From NCBI GenBank assembly GCA_902624535.1, contig CACNYF010000002.1, forward strand, positions 67,128 through 127,416: 60,289 nt of DNA. Direction: 5' to 3'. Positions 17,460-25,818 of this stretch are shown piece after piece. The first letter of the stretch is position 1. Each line of letters begins with the position of its first letter. Under the pieces are notes generated by a model. The model had not been told where the DNA came from. It searched no databases and worked only from the letters and a program-made list of their open reading frames with translations. Both the position numbers and the translations under genes were made by a program. Origin of the DNA: an uncultured Pelagibacteraceae bacterium (GTDB lineage Bacteria; Pseudomonadota; Alphaproteobacteria; Pelagibacterales; Pelagibacteraceae).

Positions 17460-19199
17460 TTACTCTATTGAAGATTTCTCTCTCTTGCTCGCTACAGCAG
17501 CAACAATTGGACTTAATACAGGTTTAGCTTTTACATTTACACAAGCAGTTTTACCGCTTGCAATAGCTCTTTTTAGCGCTGGACCCAATTCTTCTCTTTT
17601 TGTAACCAATTCACCATGACCTCCAAAACCTTCAAATATACTGTGGAAAGGTATATCTCTAAAGTCTGTTGCCACTCTTTTTCCACTATTAAATAACCTC
17701 TCTTGTTGTTGTCCAATTGATGCTAAGCCACCATTATTGTCAATTACAACAACAATTGGTTTCTTTTCAAAAAATGCAGTTTCTATAGACATACCTCCTG
17801 ATAAAAAGGCACCATCTCCACTAATTAAAATTACATTCGATTTAGGGTTATTATTTTTTGCAGATAATGCAAATGATACTCCAACACCAAGCATACTAAA
17901 TGTGCCTGGATGTAAAATTCCACCCAATTTTTTTCCTTGGGCTCCTGCTAAATTTATTGCGATTTCAGACCAGAAATGAGTATTTCCTCCATCAATTACA
18001 AGCCAATCTTTCTCATCCATTACGTCTTGTACATCTAATGCTAATTGCAGGGGATGAATTTTTCCACCATTTTTTTTTGTTTGATCGGCCTCAATCTTTA
18101 ATTCATTTAAGGATTTATTTACCCAATCTTTTTTTTTATTTTTATTTTCGTTAAACCAATTACTTCCCAAGTTCCATTTATTGTTTTTCTTTAAATTACA
18201 TAGTGTATCCAGAAATACTCCTGGATCACATAAAAGATTATGATCAGCTGCTCTATTAAACTCAATTTCTTCATGGGAACCGTTAATACAAACTAAAGTT
18301 GTTGTTTTTGGAATGAAAGGAGGGTTACCAAAATTCATTTGGTTATCTAACCTTGCACCAATCATTAAAACTAAGTCTGAGTTATGTAATGCAAATTCTG
18401 AAGGTGGATATTGGTGAATATCAGCTAAACCCATATATGCATTTGCCTCTTCTCCTAAAAGTTTTTGATGGTACGGCACATTAAAAACTGGAATATTTAA
18501 ACTTTGACCCGCTGTCTCTAAATTCTTTTCTGAGCTTGACCACCAAACACCGTGTCCTCCAATTATGACAGGTTTTTTTGCATTACATGCTAACTCAAGT
18601 ATTTTTGATAGTGCATTTGGGTCTGGCCATGCCTTAGAAACTGGCTTTGCTTTATGTGAAAATGGTCTTTCCTCAAGTCCAACATTTTCTTCAAATGAAG
18701 AAAACATTATATCAACAGGTAAACTTAAATGAACTGCACCAGGATATCCATTCGTTGCAATTCTATAAGCTTTATCAACAAATTCTCTAATTCTTGTCCC
18801 ATCTGTAATACTAGCACTATATTTTGTAAGGGGAGCAGCTATTGAAACATCATCAATTTCTTTAAATCCACCTGATCCTTGTCTTTTTAAACTACTTGAT
18901 CCAGTTATATAAATTATTGGAGTTCTTTCTCCCCATGCTTCCATCATTGATGGTACCGCATTTGCAAAACCCTCTGGCCCAACTAAACATACAGATGGTT
19001 TTCTTGTAATTCTTGTGTGTCCATCTGCCAAGTGTCCTGCTATTTGTTCATGAGGACAATTAACTACATCAATTTGACATTCCATAAAACCTTCAATTGC
19101 AGGATTACAAAATCCACCAGATAGAGTAAAAACCTTATTAATGCCTTTATCTTTTAATGCTCTTGCAATTAATGCTCCACCTCTTATTTTTTTTTCCAT
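17460..19199 (-). CDS. thiamine-diphosphate-dependent enzyme (acetolactate synthase / 2-hydroxyacyl-CoA lyase-like)
   Basis: The 579-aa protein has the three ThDP-enzyme domains. The N-terminal Pyr domain carries the activating Glu51 in PHEQIAGHLADGHTR. The central domain contains GGHGVWW. The C-terminal PP domain has the GDGAFLSGG...DNN metal/diphosphate motif. The family includes acetolactate synthase, oxalyl-CoA decarboxylase and 2-hydroxyacyl-CoA lyase. There is no small regulatory subunit gene nearby and neighbours are catabolic, which argues against branched-chain amino acid synthesis. Cleavage or decarboxylation of a 2-oxo or 2-hydroxy acid made by the adjacent FMN oxidase is the simplest inference. 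Spacing to both neighbours is one base. Confidence 0.83.
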   Translation of the reverse strand: MEKKIRGGALIARALKDKGINKVFTLSGGFCNPAIEGFMECQIDVVNCPHEQIAGHLADGHTRITRKPSVCLVGPEGFANAVPSMMEAWGERTPIIYITGSSSLKRQGSGGFKEIDDVSIAAPLTKYSASITDGTRIREFVDKAYRIATNGYPGAVHLSLPVDIMFSSFEENVGLEERPFSHKAKPVSKAWPDPNALSKILELACNAKKPVIIGGHGVWWSSSEKNLETAGQSLNIPVFNVPYHQKLLGEEANAYMGLADIHQYPPSEFALHNSDLVLMIGARLDNQMNFGNPPFIPKTTTLVCINGSHEEIEFNRAADHNLLCDPGVFLDTLCNLKKNNKWNLGSNWFNENKNKKKDWVNKSLNELKIEADQTKKNGGKIHPLQLALDVQDVMDEKDWLVIDGGNTHFWSEIAINLAGAQGKKLGGILHPGTFSMLGVGVSFALSAKNNNPKSNVILISGDGAFLSGGMSIETAFFEKKPIVVVIDNNGGLASIGQQQERLFNSGKRVATDFRDIPFHSIFEGFGGHGELVTKREELGPALKRAIASGKTACVNVKAKPVLSPIVAAVASKREKSSIE

Positions 19200-19200
19200 A

Positions 19201-20361
19201 TTAGTAAGTTGTATTCATAAATAGTTTCTGTTCGATTATATCAGAAGAAACTTCATTAATATCATTTAATCCAACCAAACCTAGTGCTGTGCTAGTTTCT
19301 TCTTTAATTATATCTACAATTCTTCTTAATCCACTAGCTCCATCAGCTCCCATTGCATACATTACGGGTCTTCCAATCATTGAAAAGTCTGCTCCTAAAG
19401 CTAATGATCTCACAATATCACTACCACTTCTTATTCCACTATCAAATATAATTGGAAAATTATTTCCTACTGCCTCTCTAATAAAAGGTAAAATATTTAT
19501 TGCTGCTGAGGCACTATCTAATTGTCTGCCTCCGTGATTTGAAACTTGAATAGCATCAGCGCCCATTTCTTTAATTTTAACTGCATCGTCCGATGACATT
19601 ATACCTTTGACAATCAATTTGCCTTTCCATTTATTTCTTACTCTTTTTAGAGTTTCCCAATCCGTTCTTCCTCTACTTTCTTTTCTTTTAAAAATACTTT
19701 TTCCACTTTTTGAAGTTTCGTAATTCATTGGTTTGGGTATTCCACTAAGCAATGTAGATATTGACCAAACAGGATGGGTTGCAAAATCAAAAAATTGTTT
19801 AGGTCCAATTTTAAATGGATATGAAAATCCATTTTTATCATCTCTAGTTCTCCTTGATAAAACTGGAACATCAACAGTAAGTATAGCAACCTCATAGCCA
19901 GTTTTTTCTGCTCTATCAAGCAATTCCATGACAAAAGCTTCATCTTGGAAAATATAAAGTTGAAGCCATGAATGACCCTCTGAAAGCTCATACATTTTTT
20001 CCAAAGTAGTTGTGGAAGCCATTGATACACAAGTTGGTATATTATTTCTTGCACTCTCTTTTGCCAGCATAGAGTCTGCGCCTGGCCATGAAAGATTTGT
20101 CATACCCATGGGAGCAAATCCAAAAGGATAGTCATAATTAATTCCAAGAATATTTTTTTTTAGTTTTCTTTCTTCTACATTCCTTAAAACTCTTGGCTCA
20201 AGTCGTATTTGGTCTAAAGCAAAACTATTAATTTCAGACAACTTTTCATCTCCTGATGCACCATCAATAAAATCGTAAACTAGCTTCGGTAATCTTTTCT
20301 TCGATAGTTTTTTTGCGTCTTCAAGACTAAAAATCTTATTACTGGCTTTAATATTATCCAT
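19201..20361 (-). CDS. FMN-dependent 2-hydroxyacid oxidase/dehydrogenase (LldD / glycolate oxidase family)
   Basis: The 386-aa protein is a full-length FMN TIM barrel. It has the catalytic VSNHGGRQLDS motif (His and Arg binding the substrate carboxylate), the LIVKGIMSSDDA segment, and IIFDSGIRSGSDIVRSLALGA for phosphate binding. The family oxidises L-lactate, glycolate, mandelate or longer 2-hydroxyacids to 2-oxoacids. There is no lactate permease nearby. Its product could feed the ThDP enzyme encoded one base downstream. It overlaps the S51 peptidase gene by eight bases, consistent with one operon. Confidence 0.87.
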   Translation of the reverse strand: MDNIKASNKIFSLEDAKKLSKKRLPKLVYDFIDGASGDEKLSEINSFALDQIRLEPRVLRNVEERKLKKNILGINYDYPFGFAPMGMTNLSWPGADSMLAKESARNNIPTCVSMASTTTLEKMYELSEGHSWLQLYIFQDEAFVMELLDRAEKTGYEVAILTVDVPVLSRRTRDDKNGFSYPFKIGPKQFFDFATHPVWSISTLLSGIPKPMNYETSKSGKSIFKRKESRGRTDWETLKRVRNKWKGKLIVKGIMSSDDAVKIKEMGADAIQVSNHGGRQLDSASAAINILPFIREAVGNNFPIIFDSGIRSGSDIVRSLALGADFSMIGRPVMYAMGADGASGLRRIVDIIKEETSTALGLVGLNDINEVSSDIIEQKLFMNTTY

Positions 20362-21049
20362 TTAATTTCTTTATATATGCTTTTAAACTAATCTTATCAT
20401 CTTTGGTCACATAATAAGCATCATGATTAATTCTTGAAGAATAAACCTCAGAAGGAACTCCGTCAATAAAAAGCACAGCTACGCCATCATCAATAGCTAT
20501 TCCATCTGGCAAATTTCCATCTTTAATTTCAGAGATAAATTGTAGAAGTCGATTATTATTTGAAGAATGTGGTGTGCAGCTTCCATCTAAAAAACTTATT
20601 CCTTTTAATGGACTTAACTCTTTATTAACAGAGTCAGATAATATCCAATCAAACCAACAGACAGCTCCTGCACTTATCCCACTCAGAATAATTCCTTTTT
20701 CGTATGCATCTTTAAATACGTTAATAAGATTATGTCTTTTCCAAATATTAATCATATCAGAGGTATTACCTCCACCTACATAAATTATATCTTTGTTTAA
20801 CAGCCATTCATGAAAACCTTCCACACTTGTGCAAAGATTAAAATGAGATAATTTAAATTTTTGCGACTTAAATCTTTTATAAAAAAGATCTATCTTTTCT
20901 CTATTATCGTTGCTGGCAGTTGGCAAAAAGCCCAAACTAATACTTGATTTATTAACTTGATTTACAACATATTCATCTAATGCTTCATCAGAGTTATGTG
21001 TAAATCCACCTCCACCAATTGCTATTATTATTTTTTTATTCCTGACCAC
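20354..21049 (-). CDS. S51 family peptidase (peptidase E / cyanophycinase-like)
   Basis: The 231-aa protein has an N-terminal IIIAIGGGG, the GGGNTSDM segment and the nucleophilic Ser in GISAGAVCWF, followed by CTPHSSNN with the catalytic His. This is the peptidase E layout. Peptidase E removes N-terminal Asp from dipeptides; relatives hydrolyse beta-aspartyl or cyanophycin bonds. In this setting it may release an amino-acid-like core from an imported conjugate. The divergent peptide-family ABC importer supports that but does not prove it. It overlaps both the FMN oxidase gene and the second demethylase gene. Confidence 0.8.
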   Translation of the reverse strand: MVRNKKIIIAIGGGGFTHNSDEALDEYVVNQVNKSSISLGFLPTASNDNREKIDLFYKRFKSQKFKLSHFNLCTSVEGFHEWLLNKDIIYVGGGNTSDMINIWKRHNLINVFKDAYEKGIILSGISAGAVCWFDWILSDSVNKELSPLKGISFLDGSCTPHSSNNNRLLQFISEIKDGNLPDGIAIDDGVAVLFIDGVPSEVYSSRINHDAYYVTKDDKISLKAYIKKLNG

Positions 21050-22251
21050 GGAGAAGGACCTTTTGGAATATCGATTTTTAAACCTCTTACAATTTCATTT
21101 TTAAAGTCATACATTGGTAAAGTACATATCTCACCTTTATGAATTGTATTATCGTTACAATTAACATCTACTATTAACCCAGGCTTATATTCTGTAGAAT
21201 TCATTAAAACTATTCCAACTCCACACTCTTGAAACGGTGACCAAGTACTTGAAGTAATTTTACCAATTATTTCATTGTTGAATTTAATATATGTACCTTT
21301 GAGTGCTGTACCACCCTCTACTCTTATGCCCCAACATCTTTTCTCTTTATCTACCGATTGTAAAGCTGACTTTCCTATAAAGTAGCTTTTATTTAAATCA
21401 ACATATTTACCCAAACCAACATCATAAGGATTTGTTTTGTGATTAAAGTCTTGCCCAGCTGATAATAATCCAGACTCTATTCTCTTACATCTAAAACCAG
21501 GCGTACCTGTGAGTATCATTCCCATTTTTTTTCCTTCTTCAAGAATGTAATCTCCAATTTTTTCAGTATTATTAATCTTTGTAAAATATATTTCCCAACC
21601 TAACTCGTTACTAAATCCTGATCTGCTTATAATTAATTTTTCCTGTAAAATTTCTACTTCTCTCCAATCAAAATATTTCCAATTTTCTGGATATGTTTCC
21701 TTTGTTAATTTTTTTAAAAGATCCATAGATTTAGGACCTTGAATTTGACTTACCCAAACATCTGGATCAGATATTTTAACCTTAAGATTATCTGAGTGCG
21801 CCTTGTACCATGAAAAAAGATCTCCATCAGCTTGAGCAAACCAAAATTTGTTTTCTTCTAGTCTTAACAAAACCCCATCTGTTATCATTCCTCCATCGCT
21901 GTAACATGCAAATTGGTAGGAGCATCTTCCTACTTTAATTTTTGATATATCTCGCGTAAATATTTTTTGTAAAAGTTTTTCTGCATCTGGACCAGAAATT
22001 TCATAAGGATGTTCACCCGTATGACGAAATATTAATTCTTGTCTTACTTTCCAATACATTTCATCTGCAGTTGCATTTGATAGAACTTCAGGATTTAATC
22101 TTCCTGCATAAAATGAATATTCTGGATCAAAGGGAAGTTCTTGGTAAGCCAAGGGATGTATGCCAACAGTTCTTGCAAGTTCAACTACTTTGCTTTTATC
22201 TACCTTTAAAGGTTTTACTGAAAATCTGACTTTGTTTAGATCGTTTTGCAT
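21028..22251 (-). CDS. second DmdA/GcvT-like tetrahydrofolate-dependent methyltransferase
   Basis: The 407-aa protein has the GcvT fold. It has an ISGPDAEKLLQKIFTRDIS segment, GGMITDGVLLRLEENKFW carrying the conserved Asp, VSQIQGPKS, SRSGFSNELGWEIYF and a glycine-rich RIESGLLSAGQDF. It has an N-terminal extension of about 60 residues (IHPLAYQELPFDPEYSFY) absent from the smaller relative at 15956. It leads the minus-strand operon and is divergent from the importer at 22393. Two demethylases in one operon suggest a substrate with two methyl groups or two successive methylated intermediates. The 22-base overlap with the S51 gene couples them. Confidence 0.78.
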   Translation of the reverse strand: MQNDLNKVRFSVKPLKVDKSKVVELARTVGIHPLAYQELPFDPEYSFYAGRLNPEVLSNATADEMYWKVRQELIFRHTGEHPYEISGPDAEKLLQKIFTRDISKIKVGRCSYQFACYSDGGMITDGVLLRLEENKFWFAQADGDLFSWYKAHSDNLKVKISDPDVWVSQIQGPKSMDLLKKLTKETYPENWKYFDWREVEILQEKLIISRSGFSNELGWEIYFTKINNTEKIGDYILEEGKKMGMILTGTPGFRCKRIESGLLSAGQDFNHKTNPYDVGLGKYVDLNKSYFIGKSALQSVDKEKRCWGIRVEGGTALKGTYIKFNNEIIGKITSSTWSPFQECGVGIVLMNSTEYKPGLIVDVNCNDNTIHKGEICTLPMYDFKNEIVRGLKIDIPKGPSPWSGIKK

Positions 22252-22392
22252 TTATAAATATAAGAAAAATTGTATATTAATTAAAATATCTATTCAATCA
22301 GTAGATGTATCGCTCTAATTTGCCGGTTGTTATCCACATCTGGAATTGTTATCTTTTTATATATTAAAATAATTAAAGAAAAAGAGGGACTT
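22252..22392. promoter_or_regulatory. divergent intergenic region between the demethylase operon and the peptide-type importer
   Basis: This 141-base AT-rich gap must carry promoters for both directions. On the plus strand TTGTTA (22346-22351) and AATAAT (22368-22373) are 16 bases apart, a weak promoter candidate. AGAGGGA precedes the importer ATG at 22393 as a Shine-Dalgarno site. AGATGT (22303-22308) and ACATCT (22336-22341) could pair as a 6-bp stem. I find no known riboswitch pattern. Confidence 0.4.
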
Positions 22393-23880
22393 ATGAAATA
22401 CATGTTAAAAGTTTTTTCAGCGACATTAGTGTCACTGATATTATCTTTTTCTATTGCCAATGCATCAAGTGGTGTCTTTAAATTGTCACATGATCTTGGA
22501 TTTGGAAAAGATACCAACTTAGACGCAATTACTAAGGGACGTTTGTTTCAGGTAGTTATTATGACACAAAACCGTCTAGTTAGAAAAAATCTTGACGGTG
22601 TAACATCGCCTGAACTTGCAACCGAATGGTCGGCAAATGCTGATGCAACTGAGTGGACATTCAAATTGAGAAAAGGGATATATTTCCATGATGGATCAGC
22701 CTTTGATGCGCCAGATGTAAAATATTCACTTGAGAGAGTAAAAGATCCTGATATTGGATCTCCAGCCAAGAAAAGTATGAGTTCAGTTACTGATATTGAA
22801 ATAGTTGATGCACATACAGTTAAAATGAAATTAAATACTTCTTTTGCTGATTTTCCATTATTACTTACAGACTACAGATTGAGAATGATACCTGAGGGAT
22901 CTGGGGATACAATTGGTCAAACTGGAATAGGTACTGGTCCTTTTATGGTCGATAAATTTGATCCAGAAGGAACTACAGTTTTAAAAGCAAACCCAGAGTA
23001 TTGGGAAGGTGCTCCAGGAGTAGCAGAAGTACATGTTATCGCAATACCAGACGGTGAAGCTAGAGTTCAAGCTCTTCTTACAGGACAGATCGATATGAAT
23101 AGATATGTACCATTTAGTCAAAAAAGAATTTTTGATAACAATCCTAAGTTTAATGTTTCAGTTGTGCCTACAGGAAATTGGAGAGGAATGGTAATGAGAA
23201 CAGATACCGCTCCATTTGATAATCCAAAAGTAAGAAAAGCAGTTAGACTTGCAGTTGATAGACAAGAACTTGTAGATCTTGTTATGGGAGGAGCAGCAAC
23301 AGTTTCATGTGATACTCCAGTTGCACCTTCTGATCAATACAGATTGAAAATGGATTGTCCTCAAAATGTTAGCAAAGCTAAAAACTTACTAAGAGAAGCT
23401 GGATATCCTAATGGAATATCTATGACAATTCATGTATCTACAAAAGAACCAACTTGGCCAACAATTGCAGAAGTTATGCAACAACAGCTAGCTAAAGCAA
23501 ACATCAAAGCAGATATTAAAATGACTCCTTCTAAGAGTTATTGGAAAGAGACTTGGATGAAAAAAGCTGTTGCAATGACACGTTGGAATGAAAGACCTGC
23601 AGATAGTATTTTGCATGAGGCTTATCATAGTGGTGCTAAATGGAATGAGTCTTTCTATAAAAGTTCTTCGTTTGATAAGAATTTAGCTGATGCAAGAGGA
23701 CAGCTAGATTTTAATAAAAGAAAAGCTGCTTATCAAAATGCCCAAAAAACTTTATGGGAAGAGACTGGTACAATGATACCTTATCATGTATCCAAATTAG
23801 TGATAACGTCATCAAGAGTTAAAGATTTAGATGATGTTGAAGTTTTTTCCATTCAATGGCATAAACTAAAAGTAGATTAA
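22393..23880 (+). CDS. ABC transporter substrate-binding protein, family 5 (DppA/OppA-like)
   Basis: The start is placed at the ATG at 22393. It has an AGAGGGA Shine-Dalgarno site a few bases upstream and a proper signal peptide (KVFSATLVSLILSFSIANA). The frame continues upstream without these features and that extension is rejected. The 495-aa precursor has the family 5 hallmarks WTFKLRKGIYFHDGSAFDA and the IGTGPFMV region. The family binds peptides, but also opines, glutathione, nickel and sugars. It is divergent from the demethylase/lyase/oxidase operon and heads a complete importer operon, so its ligand may be that pathway's substrate. Confidence 0.85.
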   Translation: MKYMLKVFSATLVSLILSFSIANASSGVFKLSHDLGFGKDTNLDAITKGRLFQVVIMTQNRLVRKNLDGVTSPELATEWSANADATEWTFKLRKGIYFHDGSAFDAPDVKYSLERVKDPDIGSPAKKSMSSVTDIEIVDAHTVKMKLNTSFADFPLLLTDYRLRMIPEGSGDTIGQTGIGTGPFMVDKFDPEGTTVLKANPEYWEGAPGVAEVHVIAIPDGEARVQALLTGQIDMNRYVPFSQKRIFDNNPKFNVSVVPTGNWRGMVMRTDTAPFDNPKVRKAVRLAVDRQELVDLVMGGAATVSCDTPVAPSDQYRLKMDCPQNVSKAKNLLREAGYPNGISMTIHVSTKEPTWPTIAEVMQQQLAKANIKADIKMTPSKSYWKETWMKKAVAMTRWNERPADSILHEAYHSGAKWNESFYKSSSFDKNLADARGQLDFNKRKAAYQNAQKTLWEETGTMIPYHVSKLVITSSRVKDLDDVEVFSIQWHKLKVD

Positions 23881-23891
23881 ATATAGTTATT

Positions 23892-23921
23892 TTTTACAGG
23901 CCTTTAATTAGGCCTGTAAAA
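23892..23921 (+). terminator. 11-bp perfect hairpin between binding-protein and permease genes
   Basis: Arms TTTTACAGGCC and GGCCTGTAAAA pair perfectly around an eight-base loop, 11 bases after the binding-protein stop. No T-run follows on the plus strand (AACCGC), so it may act as an mRNA 3'-end stabiliser or pause rather than a classical terminator. Its position mirrors the terminator at 12660 in the other importer. Confidence 0.6.
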
Positions 23922-23973
23922 CCGCAATCAAATTTTGTTATTATAAAAATAAATAAGATTTATAATCTTAAAT

Positions 23974-24930
23974 ATGATTTTTTTAATTTTTAAAAGAATT
24001 TTACTAGGTTTAATTACTTTATTTATAGTATCCTTAATAACTTTTGCTGGAGTTGAAGTTTTGCCAGGTGATGCCTGCACTACATACTTAGAGAGAGAAG
24101 CATATGGTGCAGCTTTAGAAGCTTGTTATCAAAGATTGGGATTAAATGTTCCAGCTTATGAAAGATATTTGTCTTGGGCTTATGGGGTAATTCAAGGAGA
24201 CTTTGGATATTCTTTAAGTGGAGAGATGAAAATAAATGATGTTTTGGGTCCGAGAGTAAAAAATTCAATGGTTTTAGCCTCAGCCTCAATTTTAATTGGC
24301 ATACCAATTGCACTTTTGCTTGGGATTATAACTGCACTTTGGAGAGATAAATTTCCAGATATTGTTATTTCAACAATAACAATATTTTCGATGACAATCC
24401 CAGAATTTATTAGTGCAACTTTATTGATATTAATAGTTGCCATTTGGTTAGAATGGCTTCCTGGCATAGTTATAGTGCCAACAGGAGCTTCTATCTCTGA
24501 ATTACTTCCAAATATCATTTTACCAGTTATTGCAATATCAATGATTATGACCGCACATATGGCAAGAATGGTTAGATCAAGTGTAATTCAAGTTATGTCA
24601 AGCGACTACGTTCAAATGGCAATATTAAAAGGTGTTCCTTATTGGAAAATGGTTTTTAAACATGTCTTGCCAAATGCTCTATTGCCCGCAATTAATGTTG
24701 TAGCGTTAACTATCGCGTGGTTGCTCGGAGGTGTTGTTGTAACTGAAGTTGTGTTTAATTATCCTGGACTAGGTAGATTGGTTATTGAGTCAATTTCAAA
24801 TAGAGATTTGCCTGTTGTTCAAGCATTAGCAATTATACTTGCCTCAATTTATGTTGGCATAAATTTGTTGGCAGATTTAATGACATTGATGTTAAACCCA
24901 AGACTAAAGTCTCTTCAAATTAAAAAATAA
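23974..24930 (+). CDS. ABC transporter permease (DppB/OppB-like)
   Basis: The 318-aa permease has an N-terminal helix followed by VEVLPGDACTTYL, then six membrane segments in total and the EAA-type loop (MAILKGVPYWKMVFKHVLP) for coupling to the ATPase. Length and layout are those of DppB/OppB. It lies after a strong hairpin and is followed two bases later by the DppC-like gene. Confidence 0.87.
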   Translation: MIFLIFKRILLGLITLFIVSLITFAGVEVLPGDACTTYLEREAYGAALEACYQRLGLNVPAYERYLSWAYGVIQGDFGYSLSGEMKINDVLGPRVKNSMVLASASILIGIPIALLLGIITALWRDKFPDIVISTITIFSMTIPEFISATLLILIVAIWLEWLPGIVIVPTGASISELLPNIILPVIAISMIMTAHMARMVRSSVIQVMSSDYVQMAILKGVPYWKMVFKHVLPNALLPAINVVALTIAWLLGGVVVTEVVFNYPGLGRLVIESISNRDLPVVQALAIILASIYVGINLLADLMTLMLNPRLKSLQIKK

Positions 24931-24932
24931 TT

Positions 24933-25817
24933 ATGGAACTACAAGTAGAAAAACCAAAAAGTAATCTTTTTAAAATTTATGAGATTATTTCAACAATGGC
25001 TTCAAGGCCATCAGGTTTAATAGGACTGACTATTTTGTTATTTCATGTAGTTTTAGCTGTCACAAGTCCATTATATGCACCTCATGATTTTAAAGCTATT
25101 GATCCATCGCTAATGTTGCTGCCACCATCATCTGAATATTGGTTTGGAACAGACAGTTTAGGTCGTGACGTTTTTACGAGAACTATATTAGGTGGAAGAA
25201 CAGCATTAACTGTTACATTTTTTGGATCGATAATTGCATTGTTGTGGGGTGGTGCTCTAGGAATATTTTGTGGACTAGTTGGAGGAAGAATTGATGATGT
25301 TGTCATGAGGATCATAGACGCATTTTTATCGATACCCTGGATTCTTGCAATGTTGTTGATTGTATCTTTGCTTGGTACTTCAACAATTGTTTTAATTCCT
25401 GCATTAGGATTTTTTTATGGCAAAGGTATTGTTAGAGTTGCAAGAGCAGCAACTCATGATGTAATTGCAAAGGATTTTATTGTATCCGCAAGAGCTAGAG
25501 GACATGGAAATTTATCTATAATTTGGAATGAAATTCTTCCAAATGTAAGAGATGCAATTATGGTTGAAGGGGCAATGAGATGGTCCTGGATGTTACTTGG
25601 TTTTAGCTCGTTATCTTTTTTAGGTTTTGGAGTGAGTCCACCTACACCAGATTGGGGTTTGATGATATCAAATGCTAGGGGATTAATGTCATTTGCTTAT
25701 TGGGCTGTTCTTGCGCCGATAGTAGGTTTGAGTTCACTTATTATAGGAATTAATTTAACAGCTGATGCATTTGCAAAAGCATTAGGTATCGATAGATCAA
25801 CCAAAGCACCGGTTTAA
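24933..25817 (+). CDS. ABC transporter permease (DppC/OppC-like)
   Basis: The 294-aa permease has the DppC hallmarks: an N-terminal cytoplasmic segment, one helix, then WFGTDSLGRDVFTRTILGGR, and the coupling loop VSARARGHGNLSIIWNEILP. It pairs with the DppB-like protein. Gaps to both neighbours are one or two bases, so the importer genes are translationally coupled. Confidence 0.88.
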   Translation: MELQVEKPKSNLFKIYEIISTMASRPSGLIGLTILLFHVVLAVTSPLYAPHDFKAIDPSLMLLPPSSEYWFGTDSLGRDVFTRTILGGRTALTVTFFGSIIALLWGGALGIFCGLVGGRIDDVVMRIIDAFLSIPWILAMLLIVSLLGTSTIVLIPALGFFYGKGIVRVARAATHDVIAKDFIVSARARGHGNLSIIWNEILPNVRDAIMVEGAMRWSWMLLGFSSLSFLGFGVSPPTPDWGLMISNARGLMSFAYWAVLAPIVGLSSLIIGINLTADAFAKALGIDRSTKAPV

Positions 25818-25818
25818 A

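Noticed and set aside
22327-22392. Longer N-terminus for the family 5 binding protein starting at 22327
   Set aside because: It begins with TTG, lacks a Shine-Dalgarno site and would bury the signal peptide; ATG 22393 has AGAGGGA upstream and a clean signal peptide.
22252-22392. Possible glycine or SAM riboswitch in a leader region
   Set aside because: I looked for conserved glycine, SAM-II and SAM-V patterns here and upstream of the methyltransferase and GcvT-like genes and saw none; the methyltransferase genes have no leader at all.
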